Positions 1 to 12,700 of a DNA stretch of 64,000 nt are shown here, one piece after another. A model generated the notes under the pieces. The model was given only the letters and a program-made list of their open reading frames with translations, was not told where the DNA came from and made no database searches. Numbering within the stretch: position 1 is the stretch's first letter; every line of letters starts with the position of its first letter. The position numbers were made by a program, and so were the translations under genes. This DNA is from Trichoplax adhaerens (Eukaryota > Placozoa > Uniplacotomia > Trichoplacea > Trichoplacidae): contig NW_002060943.1 of the NCBI RefSeq assembly GCF_000150275.1, positions 9,127,449 through 9,191,448 on the forward strand. Reading direction: 5' to 3'.

Positions 1-540
1 TGTACAGTACTATAGTTTTTCTCAAGAAAACCGCGATAGAAAACTATATAATAAAAAAAAAATAATAATTTAGCCTTGAAAAAATGGCCCGTCATTACAA
101 CAGAAAATTGTCGCCCATAGTCACAGAGATTTAATATACTGTAATTATAATCTTATCATTTCTAACATAGTTCAACCTACCGGTATTGGGTACCAACGAT
201 GAAGAAATAAGTTTTAGGGACAAAATAACGATCAAAACTGTCCAGTAGTTACCCATCGAAGTCAAGCGTATGTTTACGGCTGTAAGAAAATTGAACTTAG
301 TTAATCCATTTTTTGATAAATACGGCACTTCTATTTATAAACCATTGACGGGGAAGATGGGAAATCTTTGATGATTTTTTTCCTTTAATTAATGTAATGT
401 TCCTCCTTATTCGATCTTATTTTAAACCTTTTTTTCCAATAATAACTAGGAAACCACTGTTGTAAAAATCTGAGGGTTGTAAAGACAAGACACGGTAAAA
501 AAATATTTTTTCGCTGCAAATAAGAAAGAAAGCGTACACA

Positions 541-1245
541 CTGCACTGTACACTACAGTGGATAGTACACTAGGCCAGTTCTCTGTCAGGGGCTTGAACT
601 TGAAGAGTTACAAAAGTCTCTTTGCAGTGCACTGTATAGTACAGTTCAATAAATTACACTATGAGATATGAGATAGGATATCATCTAGTGGTCCACTAGG
701 CTGGTCTAGTTGTGACTGTGTACTATGTACAGTACTGTACGAAAGGTACAGTGCATTACTGTACTTTGACTGTACCGTACTGTACTGTACAGTGTACACA
801 CTAGACCACAGAACAGTACAGCACAGTACATACTGTACTGTACAGTACATACTGTACTGTACAGTACAGTACATTAGACTCCTTCAAATTTGAACTTGTA
901 CTGTACTGTACTGTACTGTACTGTACTGTACTGTACAGTGCAGTACATGTACAGTACACTCGTACAGTACATTGTACTGTAAACTATACCGTACAGTACT
1001 CGGCTATCATACTGTACTGTACTGTACAGCACTGTACGCTTTTACATCGTGACTCATATAGAGGAAGGCGTTATGCGCCGCAATCCAGAGGTACAGCAGT
1101 TCTTTTACCAGTCAGGATGGAATCACGAAATCGGGTGCGAAAAACATCTACTGTACTGTACAGTACAGTACTGTACTGTACTGTACGTACTGTAAACTGT
1201 ACTGTACTGTACTGTACTGTACCGTACTTTGCAAATGTGTAAGTA
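541..1245. repeat. Dense TACTG/CAGTA pentamer palindrome cluster
   Basis: The segment is built largely from two pentamers, TACTG and CAGTA, that are reverse complements of each other. They join as TACTGTACAGTA, a perfect palindrome. About seven tandem CTGTA units run through 897-936, and further blocks lie at 780-870, 1010-1030, 1150-1180 and 1195-1222. Any transcript could fold into repeated hairpins. This is the first of several such clusters in the window. Confidence 0.85.
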
Positions 1246-1684
1246 CGACACCATCAGGCTATACTTTATTATATAATTATGTTGACTTCATCTACTGTAT
1301 TACAGAATTATTATGAACATGTACGGAATTTTTTGACTGAGATAGAGTGACATAAGTCCCTGATATTAATCATGACAAATAGACGAAGTGGGGAGCGGAC
1401 ATGAGGACATCAATCTATAATGGTAAGATGGTAAGATTCAGATTTGCGATTGTTTAATTATAATTATTATTGATGTACCCCCTGACCAGCGGTACAAGAA
1501 CAAGAGGCTGAACCATGTTGTAGAAGGTCAACCACAAACCATTAGCAAATCAAAACTGTGTTATGACATGTAGTTCATTTTTAGGCTGTCAATCAAACTT
1601 TTCATTCAGGCTTGTTATTTTTGACACGGTATTTACGTCTACAAATAAACAATCAATCATCACTTTGTTCGTTTCTTAATACAA

Positions 1685-2075
1685 TACAGTACGGTATATT
1701 GTATTTTGCTTTGTTTTACTCCTTGTTACTTTAGCTTATTGTTATCCGTAATTGTTATCACTTTATCTTTTTATGCGCGGTATTGTACACATAACATTTT
1801 TGTGTACTGTATTGTACCGTACAGTACAGTACTGTACGCCAAAGAAAATGTTCATTTTACTGTACAGTACACTGTACACTGTAAAGTGCAGTCGTGTGTA
1901 AAAACCTTTCACCATGCAGTAAATTATAGCTTCTCCACTGTACAGTGTACAGTACTGTACACAGTAGGTCCATGGTACTTTGTACCGTACCGTACTGCAC
2001 TGTGTGTTGTAAAACAAAGAGGTACTGTACTGTACCCTACAGTGTACAGTACAGTACTGTATGTGTTGAGTCATC
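1685..2075. repeat. Second TACTG/CAGTA palindrome cluster
   Basis: The same pentamer family as the cluster at 541-1245, more diverged and mixed with GTACCGTAC variants. Both strands have apparent reading frames over 100 codons here. They are repeats of the residues encoded by the pentamers (C-T-V-Q-Y and similar) and are not genes. Confidence 0.75.
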
Positions 2076-2129
2076 TGAATCTACACACGGGAAGGAAAAG
2101 CACTAATAGGTTAAAAGCCACGCTACAAA

Positions 2130-2176
2130 AAAAAAAAAATGAAAAATAATAAAATAATAAAATAATAAAATAAATA
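2130..2176. repeat. A-run followed by AATAA-type simple repeat
   Basis: A run of A is followed by repeated AAATAAT/AATAA units. It is a simple low-complexity tract with no gene around it. Confidence 0.6.
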
Positions 2177-2739
2177 AGGCCTCTGTGTTGGCACTGCACT
2201 TTATGCATACCACGCATACTGTCTAGGCAATTTGACAGTGGTCTACTCGGTTCTGACTTAGATATAGGATTATAGATAACATATACGCGTATGTTACATA
2301 CAATTTTAAAATTGGTACAAACAATTCTTGTTTTTCCTTCTTCATCATGCACACTTATTGCACAGTAGGAATTTGGGGGGCATTTCTACCCCAATGATCT
2401 TGGCATAACTTCACTTTTATTCGTAAAACAAAGTAACTTTGTGTTTTTGTTTCTTTCGCTTTGAGCAGTAGTATTATTTTCCGCAGGCTTTGTTTACTTA
2501 GCATCTCCGTTGATAAATAATGAATAGTGACCCTTTTTTGACCTAAATTAGAATTGTTATTATTTTTGAAGTCTACTGTGCGATCACACAATATCTTTCA
2601 ATTCCAAATCGCTGCTAAAGTACTGTACTGTATACATTGTAAAGTAAAAAAAAACTACAAGTACATTACGTGAACACGCAAAGTATCACGAGCGAGGGTT
2701 TGACTAGTTACAATAATTTTACCGAACGCACGTTAACCA

Positions 2740-3070
2740 TTAACGCTATTCATGTACAGTACTGGACTGTACTACAATGTTTTAGCATTTCCTTTAAGAT
2801 TACAATGCGAAACACTATGTACACTACTGCACTTTTAATGTACTATCCTAACCAGTGGTATGGTAGTTATTGCGAAGTTTCTGAAGTGCCAAATGGACGC
2901 GCTTGCTGTTTATTCATACATGACCTATGTATGTGTCACGGGTATATATATATACAGTACATCGTTCAATTTAGCTATACAGTACAGTACAGCATGTTGC
3001 GACATGATGGCTCACATGGATAAGTATGTATAATTTAATTTAATTTTTAATATACAGTATACAGTATGAA
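2740..3070. repeat. Scattered TACAGTAC motifs
   Basis: Sparse copies of the same palindromic motif, with a short TA run near 2943-2953. Copy density is lower than in the two preceding clusters. Confidence 0.5.
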
Positions 3071-4238
3071 CATACGTATACATTTACATATGACTACAGT
3101 GCTATTAGTGTGCGATACATCGTAATAAAAATGATACCGGAACACCGGTAAAGTATAGCAACTGCGTGGGGTTACGCGTAGTTAAATCAATAATATAAGT
3201 AAAGCTAACGCAAATGAAGAGGTTCTTGGCTATAATATGCATAGAATCTCAACATATAATGTTACATTGACCACTTATGCTTTGTGTGTGTTAATGTATC
3301 GCTAGTTAGAGAGCGTCAGATAGCAAACACCCAAAAAAAATAACCATAATGATAACGGTCTATTCGCTTTTCTTTTTTTACTGTACAATATACTGTATAG
3401 TATACGAGCGTACAGTATACAGTTTATAAGGAGCAGCGATCTAGATATTGAACTTACAGTATATTGTACAGTATAATTTAAGTCTAGTAAAACGGAAATA
3501 TTAAAATAGATTCAAATAATATAATGCATTTGTTCAGCTCTGGATAATGATAAATAGCAGTTATATAATATGATAGACTTTAAGTATATTACAGTAGCTT
3601 GCTGTATCAGTTGGAGTACAGTATAGTAACGAATAATAATGCACAGTCGGATGTGGCAGAATTGGCTAGTATCGATATAAGGATGGATGTTCAATATAGC
3701 ATCTTTGTTTGTGGTATAGCAGCGTAGTTGGATAACATCATGAGATTTAAAAAATGAATCATTTACGACAAATACTTGGCCTTCATCAATTCGTACTGCG
3801 ATCTAAAATCGTGACTTGCTTAGATTCTAGGCTTTTGAATCGGAAAATGATAAAAGTTATATGTGTATGCGTCGTATATTCAAAATGTTAAAATAACACC
3901 AATATTTATTAGTTCCGTGTTAATATTATATTAATACTTTGTACTTTCTTTATTTTCATTTATTATATTAAAAATTAATTATTTTCTATTAACAAATATT
4001 AATATTTCATTAATATTTTAGCTAATATTTTTCGACTGTAATCATGCTTTAGTCATTTGGTATACTAAAGTGTTTGAGTTCCTGAATAAAACACATGTTT
4101 ACAAATTATATAGTTAATCTTTTCAAATGCTAAACAAACCTTCTGCTATATTATTATCATAACCTAGGAGCATTTATTAAATAAAACATAGGAATAGTCT
4201 ACTAACTATTTATAATTTATTTATTAATTAATATGAAC

Positions 4239-4263
4239 CGGGACTTTTCTCAGAAAAGTCCCG
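4239..4263. repeat. Perfect 12-bp inverted repeat (hairpin)
   Basis: CGGGACTTTTCT and its exact reverse complement are separated by a single C. This GC-richer element stands in very AT-rich DNA. It resembles neither the TACTG/CAGTA family nor a known terminator. No gene ends next to it. Confidence 0.75.
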
Positions 4264-6058
4264 AGTGAGTCATCTTTCAGCTTACTTAGAGTAGTGGATA
4301 AAATGTTACGTGATTGCGATTGCTCTGCTATTGTGATTGCTATAACTGAACAGATGTATATACTGTACACTCTCAGTATGTGCATTAACTAGTTGATGCG
4401 CCAGCTAGCATTTCTGAAATGTATCGAGACCACTCCAAAAAAGGAAATGCCCGTATAATACAGTATATCATTTCACGTATCACAATATATCAAGGGCTAT
4501 CAGCGCTCTTGACTGATATAAGAAAATTTTTCTACAAATTCCATACTGTAGTGAAAATATTATATATGACTGAATATTGATAAATATGAGCGTAAATAGC
4601 AATTTTTTGAGTCTTAGCTTAAATACAGTTAACCAGTTCTGTTTTATAGTCCCAGCTTGAGGCCTCATGGCTAACTAAAGCACTTATAAGCGGTACAAAT
4701 CACACTACCAATTACCAGAAAGTGAGCATACTGCACGAATAATTTTATCAGTATCTAAAGTAGATACGGATCATCTCATGCAACATATGTAAGCTTCATG
4801 TCCGACTCATTGGTAAATGATGCGATACAATGATGAATAAAAAGAAATTAATAGTGGTGTTCCCTATAATTTATTGGTGCTACTAGTTATTCGATAAATC
4901 AGTTAATATGGTGTCTTTTCAAAATGAGCTAATAGATCATTTATGATAGATCCCAATCAGCCATTTCATGCAATAATATGGTACTATAGATGATACTGTA
5001 AATTAGAAAATAACTACTAAGGAAGTATTCGTTATGTTGTAGTGTACGCGTATAGAGAAGTTGAAATCCGTATATAAAACAGTTTCTTCAGGTCGACAGT
5101 ATCTCGACTAGACACTACAATCTAGAGCTACTGCTATTGTTTGTTACCAATGGAAATCCTCAACATTTACTGTTATGGTTTTTTTATACATATTCACTAC
5201 ACTGTTGTAGTTAGTAGCGTAATATTATAAGCGCGACTGGTTTGCCATATAGTAACGTTGCGTGAATGTTTAAGAGTATAATTGTGATAAGTCTGTACAG
5301 TGCTGTACGCATTAGTGTATAACTGATAACGTCGATACGTGATGAAATGTACGTACTGGGAATACGAGAGAAAATATGCGGTATATAAGATGTTGAGTTG
5401 AGAAATAAAGAGGGAGATTTACACGTGCATTCGAACGAAGTCTTTACTTGTTAACATTTACAATATACGAATAGTATTTATTTCACATACTATAGGAATA
5501 ATAGAATTGATCGTACTTTTAGTGATTGAGTAATCGAGTTACGAGCAGGGACTACTCCAAAGAAGAGAGGAACTGGACACGGTCGAAAGCAAAAAATTTA
5601 TGAAGGCCAACGTTTTTTGAAGTCATTTTACAGTACGCTATGACCGTAACGGTACACCGTGCTGTGTAAAACCAACTTGTCAGCTAATTTGGAGTGCGAT
5701 CGTGTACAGTACTGTATAGCGTACGATTACCGATGGTCAGTTGACTTGAAATAACCAGCAAAAAGTCGACCTCCACGTCGCTACTATAGCCAACGATGGT
5801 GTCCTATTCCCCTTTCTCTTCTTTCGAGTAGCACCTGTTACGAGTATATAAGTGTTTATTGAAGTACGGCAATCAATACGAAATACGATATCAGCAGCAA
5901 AAGCTCATCATCACATAGAATGATAGCCTTAGTAAATTTATATTATCTTTTCACCTTCAAAAATCAGTCTTTATTACCGAAACATTAACATAGATTAAAA
6001 TTGAAGTAATCGTAAAAATGAGTTTTGTAACAACGTGGTTCCGTTATACTACTAAAAT

Positions 6059-6077
6059 CATATATATATATATATAT
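6059..6077. repeat. TA dinucleotide microsatellite
   Basis: An uninterrupted run of alternating T and A, about 19 bp, in gene-free DNA. Confidence 0.8.
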
Positions 6078-7161
6078 CATAGTTTGATGAAAACAAGTAA
6101 TTGCGTATAAATATAAACAAATATAATTTGAGGTATAAAAATTTAACATAGCGTTGACCATACAGAGAATATACAGTAAATGAGATAATAATATATTATA
6201 ATAATTAGTTAAGTGTTACTTTTCCACGGTATTTAAGGCACTGACTCCGTAATTAAAACAGTGTGTATACTGCTATCTGTGGACTTTATACTGGAATATC
6301 ACTCATAATTTAAATACGGTAACAAGTACTAAAGCTACGAAAAGCTAAAGAGCATGTATACTGTATAGTTTCTTTTTTAAGTTAAATAAATTAATATTTT
6401 AGTATGGTATAGTGCACATTTAAAAATATACTGTGTACACGAAGTGTCTTATACTCTTCCATTACAGTTTATATAACAATTATGGTCGTAATTATCCAAT
6501 GCGGTGAATCAAAATAATTAAAACGATTGCTGCCAGAATAGATGTACTAAAATCCCTATACCATAACTTTTGTAGCATTTTCATAAGAGATCAACATAGG
6601 CTGCGGTTAGAGCTTAAGATTATTGTTAATTAATTATCAATGGATACTTTGCTAGCTATGGTATAAGGTCGAGTGTGCGTGCGAACTATAACATGAGACA
6701 AAGGATACAACCGTTGAAACTATGATACAAATCTACGTTTGAAATCAGTTTAAAATATTTTTAACGAGAGCATCTTCGTGGTAATGTGGAAAAAACTGTA
6801 TATAAACCAGATCAATTTATAAAAAATTTAAAAATACATCGAGGATCAATCTCCCATGTTTTGGGCTGATTTTCTAAAATCACAGAGACTATATTTCAAA
6901 ATACAGAACATAATGATCTATACAGCATCGCTGTGAAGGTGCATACTACTCTCGGGTGCTGCTCTATAAATGCTATGCCCTGATATATAGCAAAGTTTCT
7001 TTAATTACACTATATAATAAAATGAGATTATGAAGAACCGCTTAAAAGAGGCATGAGACAATGGACTGAACACAAAAGATTTTTTAGTAAAGATGAAGTT
7101 TCCAAATAAATTTTACAATTAAGTTTGTACTGACAAGGAAGGCACAATCACCATCCAGAAG

Positions 7162-9764
7162 TTAAACAAACGTTTCTTGATTCTCTTCATTTTCACATTC
7201 ACTGCAATAACTGATATCTGACACCTTTCCAGAGGATGCATTAATATTCAGCTGAATGCTGATACTTTCGCTGTCGTCTAAATCTTCACTCTTAAAGGTA
7301 GACCCAATGCTCTCCTAAAAATACAGTATTAGAATATTTACACAAACTTTAGTAATGAGAATTAAAATTATTAGGGCTAAGATGAGCTTGGTGCGCATGT
7401 AATGTCTATAAAGAGATAAAGACGAACGAAAAAATGATAACATTTAAAACACATGCCATTAAGAGATCGAACATACAGGGTTTCACGGTTAATACACATT
7501 TATGTAGATATATAACTCAAGGTAAATAATAAATTATTTTCTCTGTGATATACTTCCTGAGAAAGAATGAATTAAATATCTATTATCTACATTTCTTGTA
7601 ACTACTTTCAGGTAGTGATAAACACAACTGACTGTATACATGTCAAAACTGTTGTTACATCCAGTTAAAGTTCTATTAAATCTAAACTGCTTAGGATCGC
7701 AAATTGTGAATTAGGTATAATAGAGATACATATTGTTTTTAGCCGTGCAAGCTTGTAATGTTTTAAGCTTCCAATTACAAAAAATTAACGATTTCGTCTC
7801 ATAGCCTAAACGCTTCTGAGTTCATTTAAATACATGACAGATGAATTGTTAAAAATCCTCGCAATTCTTAACCAGTCTGTACGGTGAGGTATATAAAACT
7901 GTATCAATACATGTTATTAGTTTAAGGTAGCACGCCACTCAATAGGACTTATTTAAATGCTCATCAAACAAGAAATTATAAAGGTTCGAATTTATAGTTA
8001 ATTCTTAAGTAAGTTTAGTAGTCGATCATTAAAAGGATTGTAAAGCGCTAAGTTCCAGCAATCTCTATAGTATAGGTATTCTATTTCACAGGCAACCACT
8101 TGCGAATTGAGAATAATTAGCCAGAGCAACTCAGTACTTTTATACATGTTTTCTATTACCTCAGTACCTCACTTCCTTGGTTGAATTTTTATAAAAAACT
8201 ACATCTTGTTGAGCAACTTCAGAAATAAAGTACGGTATGATAGTACTAAGCATATCGTTCAAGGCAATTAAATTATTTTCTAGATACCGTTTCTTCTTCG
8301 CAGTACGATTCTTCCAGCACGAAATCGTCAGTAGGAGAAGCTTCATGAGTCGCTTCTTTAAACTGAACAGGAATTAAAATTCCGCTAGAGTTGAGCCAAT
8401 CTGGTAAGCTACGGCTACGAATCAGCTTTGCTCTGATAGGTCTGATAAATAAACTACCATCACGCACTCCTTCGCGTTGGGGAAGCCATATGTGTGAACA
8501 ATCTACATTGCCTTGTCGGCAATTATCTGCGATTTAATATTAGAAGAAAATAAATTTAGGATGACTTATGTTGTACCAGCGATCAATTGATCCGCATGGC
8601 AGGAATATTGCAATGTATGGACAGAACATAAACGTAAATTTACAGAGAGTAGTTAAGCTCAGTTAAGTCCTATTCTCGATTTACAGTGCGTTCACAAAGT
8701 AAAACAATATCGCAATATTGCAAAAATGATAGTTTCTGTTTTCATCGAAAAAGCAAGCGTGTAGCTCAAACATGTTGTACATCCATCAGCCAAGTTAAGT
8801 CAAGTTGTGTGCATGTAGTATACTATGTAAGATATTTATCAATTATTACGGAAAAGACAGAGTGCAATTTATCCTCTTATATTTTCTTATTTATTGAATA
8901 CTGATTAGCTAAATCTAAGCTCCGATTCATGTTGTACAATTCTCCTTATTCTATGCACACATGATTACGCTTTTTATCTTTACTAGCATATTAGATTATA
9001 CGGTCGTTCAAAACACAGATGAAACTATATACGTAATAAAGAATATGCACATAATTTCCGTACCTTCCGTAACATTATCAACGACGCGAACATTATCGGC
9101 GAGCGATCGGAATCTCCTTTCAAAATGTAATATATCTTGTTCCGTATTAAAATTCGATTGATTACTAATGACTACCTTATTTTGACTGCTGTCAATGTGC
9201 AAACGTCGACGACTATCCCGGTAGACGACATTCTGCATACGATTGCTAATTTCGTTGCCACGAATGTCTGTATTCGCATCGGCAGTAATCTTTGATTCGA
9301 AAGAGTTTCTCCTACGCAAGTACAGAATTGACAATAACATCAAGTATCAACCACTGTACTACATAAAGAGTAATATAGAATTGGCATTCACAACTATTTG
9401 TCACCCACGAGTTTAACATTTAAATATCAAAAATAGTCAGTAAAAATCCTTTATTGCTAAGTGCTACTTGACATACTTCGTAACAACTCTGGACCGCTTT
9501 GAAGAGTACTTATAGAAGAGCAAGGAAAGTATCATTAAGATAAGGCAAATCCCAGAAATAACACCTCCAATGATGTAGAACAGAACTGACTCGCTGACAG
9601 TTTTAGAACTTCCCGTCGCTTGATAGGCTAGTTAATGATAATAGCAATATTATACTGTACAACAAGTGAATCTTGGTAGAGAAAAGAAAGCTCAACGAAA
9701 TTTTGAAAATTTAAATAATGCGTTAAGAACTTACGCTCTGTTACAGACGGGGAATATACAGTAG
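7162..9764 (-). other. Receptor exons: stalk, transmembrane helix and tail
   Basis: Exons: 9735-9764 (30-nt stalk microexon), 9477-9627 (transmembrane), 9064-9311, 8288-8526, and 7162-7314 with the stop. The membrane helix is about 24 hydrophobic residues (VLFYIIGGVISGICLILMIL then LSLLFY), followed by basic KYSSKRSRVVTKR, the expected stop-transfer. The tail is rich in S, D and E. It ends in ENEENQETFV, whose last four residues fit a class I PDZ ligand. The phases 1, 1, 2, 1, 0 join without a stop. Introns 7315-8287 and 8527-9063 hold nothing recognisable. Confidence 0.85.
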
Positions 9765-12700
9765 CTTTGAGGAATTAAATAAAGAATCGTTAATACAAGC
9801 GCCGATTTAAATCTATATTGATATAATCCCATAAACTGCCTGGCTCTTAAAGTACAATATTGATTCTAGATTAAAATAATCAAATATAAACCTTTACGTG
9901 TGACTTTTCGAATGTTTTCGGTAAATGGCCCGGCACCTCTTCCAGTGGATGCACTAACCCGGAAAAAGTATTCCGTTGACTCCGACAATTTCGTGACGTG
10001 AGCACATAAATTGCCATTATATACCGGCAATTTAACGAAATTCATCATTAATTTATCGGTTGAATACAATATAAGATATTCGGTAATAACTCCTCCGGAA
10101 AAACTGGGCGGTTGCCAACAGACTCTAACTGACGTTGGGCTATCATCAATGATCGTTACATCATCCGGTGATGTAGTAGGAACTAAAATAAGTATTAAGT
10201 CATTTCAAAAATATATCTATATAGCAGAAAAATTATAGCTTCGAAAATTATACCTCCATAATTTGTTTGAAATTCAGCCCATGGGCTAAATGCACTAGAT
10301 ATACCGCGCGCAAAGAAACGTACAGATAGCTGATACGTATAGAATGGTAATAAATTGGGTATTGTTAATCTCGTTTCAAAAGTATTATATCGTCGTAAAT
10401 CTGACTTGCTGCCGTTGAAATAACGAAGGTATACAACGTAGGTTTCATTTTCTTTCTTATGATCCAAACTACCAAATTCATGCCTCCAAGTTGCAACAAC
10501 AGATTTATTATTAGGATATTCTTCTGCAGAGCTTGCAGATTTAACGGAGACATGAGTAGGCGCTGAAAATACGCCGTTTCCTACAGCTGTAATATATGTG
10601 TATCAGGATAACAAAATACTTTAGCGCAAAATCAATATTATTATACGTTCCAAATATTTATTATCATATCTGATGCATTCTAAACGTACGATTCGTATAC
10701 AATTGGAAATAAGCCGGTGGTCCGTTGCGGGAAGAACTTTTTGCACATATATCAAAATTGTAGTTTTGATCTACCTCTACAAGTAAAAAAGTAAAGATTA
10801 TTTTAGAGGTTATTTAAGAATACTTTGATGACAGCATAAAATGAATGATGTCCAATAATATTATTACCTAGTTGTGTGATAATAAACTGTGATATCGAAC
10901 TGTTTAAATGCACTTCCTTTCTTCTGTACGTTTTAGTGGACTCCCACCCTAAAACGTAGCCGGATATAGTTACTTCGTACGACAATGGTGGCAACCAACT
11001 ACAAGTAACATTATTTCCCTGCAGGTATTTGCAATTAAACCGTTGCACGCTTCCAGGTATTCCGCCTATACCATAAAAATATCCAAATTTAGCAATTACG
11101 AAATCATAGAAAATATGGAGGATTAGTCATGAACCTGTGCCGGTCGAAGGCAGAAAAATTTCTTTCCATTTACTCCTGGTCTTCTGGCCGTCACGAAAAC
11201 GAACCTCAATTTGGATTTGATATTTATAATCGAGTGCTGTAAGGTTAGTTAGAGTGAAAGATTGCAACGAAGAGTTGACCTTCACGGAGTTTTTCCTTTT
11301 CGCCTTGAAAAGTTTCCAACGTACGTTATAACTCTTTATTAGCGATATATCCGACAACGGTATCCAAGTAATGACAATAGACTGCAACAATTATTCAAGA
11401 ATTACAGTAAATATATTGATACGAAAAGTCCAAATAAATAATTACTTTTGACATATTCTAGTAAGTGTTGAGTTTTTAATATATTTACAAACACATAACA
11501 TCTAATTAACTTTCTTACCAAATTTACAACTGCTAAGGTAATGTTCGTGACGCCAGGCAGGTTCTGCATAACTATAGAAATCAGAATTTAATTCCAATAA
11601 TTTGTTTAAGTTGTGGAAGTCATAATTTTTACACTTAATTAACTGTTTAGAACCTGCGCGCGATACGGTAGAAAACGATCCATTGCCATATGCATTCACA
11701 GCAGCCATCTGAACACTGACAGTCGCATCATTAGGAAGTTTCGATCTTAAGTACATATTTGCTACGTTATCGCCATAATCTTTAGGAATTAGGATAGTTT
11801 CGTAAACATTTCCTAAATTTCCATTCGACCTATACCATACAATCTTAACGATAAATGATATAATTTTATCCGATTCTGATACTGGATCCCATTGAAAAGA
11901 GACGTCTGTGTGTGTCAGAAGGGTGATCCTGAGATTTTTAATAATTCCTGGTTTCCCTTCCACAAAATAACAACAATAATTTTAATAGCAATCTACAGTA
12001 GTTGTATGAATAATGGGCATGTTATTGTTAACTTACGAGGTAAGCTAGCTAAGGTAGTTTCTGAAAAAGGCCCACAACCGAATAAATTGCACGCAGACAA
12101 TACAAATTTGTAGTTATTAGGTAGAATCAAATCATTAATTTTCTTCGATAGCTTGACAGCATCTATATTAATGCTGTAGTTTATCGATCTTACTAGCAGT
12201 CCGCCTGAGTAACACTGGATAATATAATATGAAACAGTTCGCTCATCTGACGGTCTCGTCCAAGTCAACGTTATAGATGTTGTAGATGCTTCAACTACGA
12301 AATTATACGGCTTGCCTGGTTGTTTATGAAGCACGCTCGTAAAATTTGTAAGAGATTCCCAATCCGATAGACTTTTTACCGTCGAGGTTTCTAGAATAAA
12401 GTAATTCGGACAAATATCACACAAGCTCTTAACAGTCAACAAGAATGTTTAGGAAGAAATAATGGAACTATTTTAGTAGAACGAATATTAATTGCATACC
12501 ATTGACCGGTAATACAAATAAAGAAATAGTTTTTTTGATAACTTCAATTTCATTGCTAACAAAGCATTGATATATGCCAGTATCAGTAATCCTAAGTTTA
12601 ATCAAGGTAAGTGTAGCTTTTTCCGCCTTTATCGAATATCTTATATTGCTTCGAAGGACATTGCCATTCTTATACCAAGTAATAACAGGTTTAGGAATGC

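Larger units (their letters stand above)
1..7161. other. Gene-free 5' flank with palindromic repeat clusters
   Basis: No exon chain with plausible splice sites and recognisable protein could be read on either strand. Open frames here are short and are mostly translations of the TACTG/CAGTA pentamer repeats (listed separately). About 3900-4040 is a very AT-rich stretch. 5280-5720 has scattered single TGTACAGTA-type motifs. 3100-7100 otherwise holds nothing I can name. Regulatory or non-coding RNA content cannot be excluded. Confidence 0.7.
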
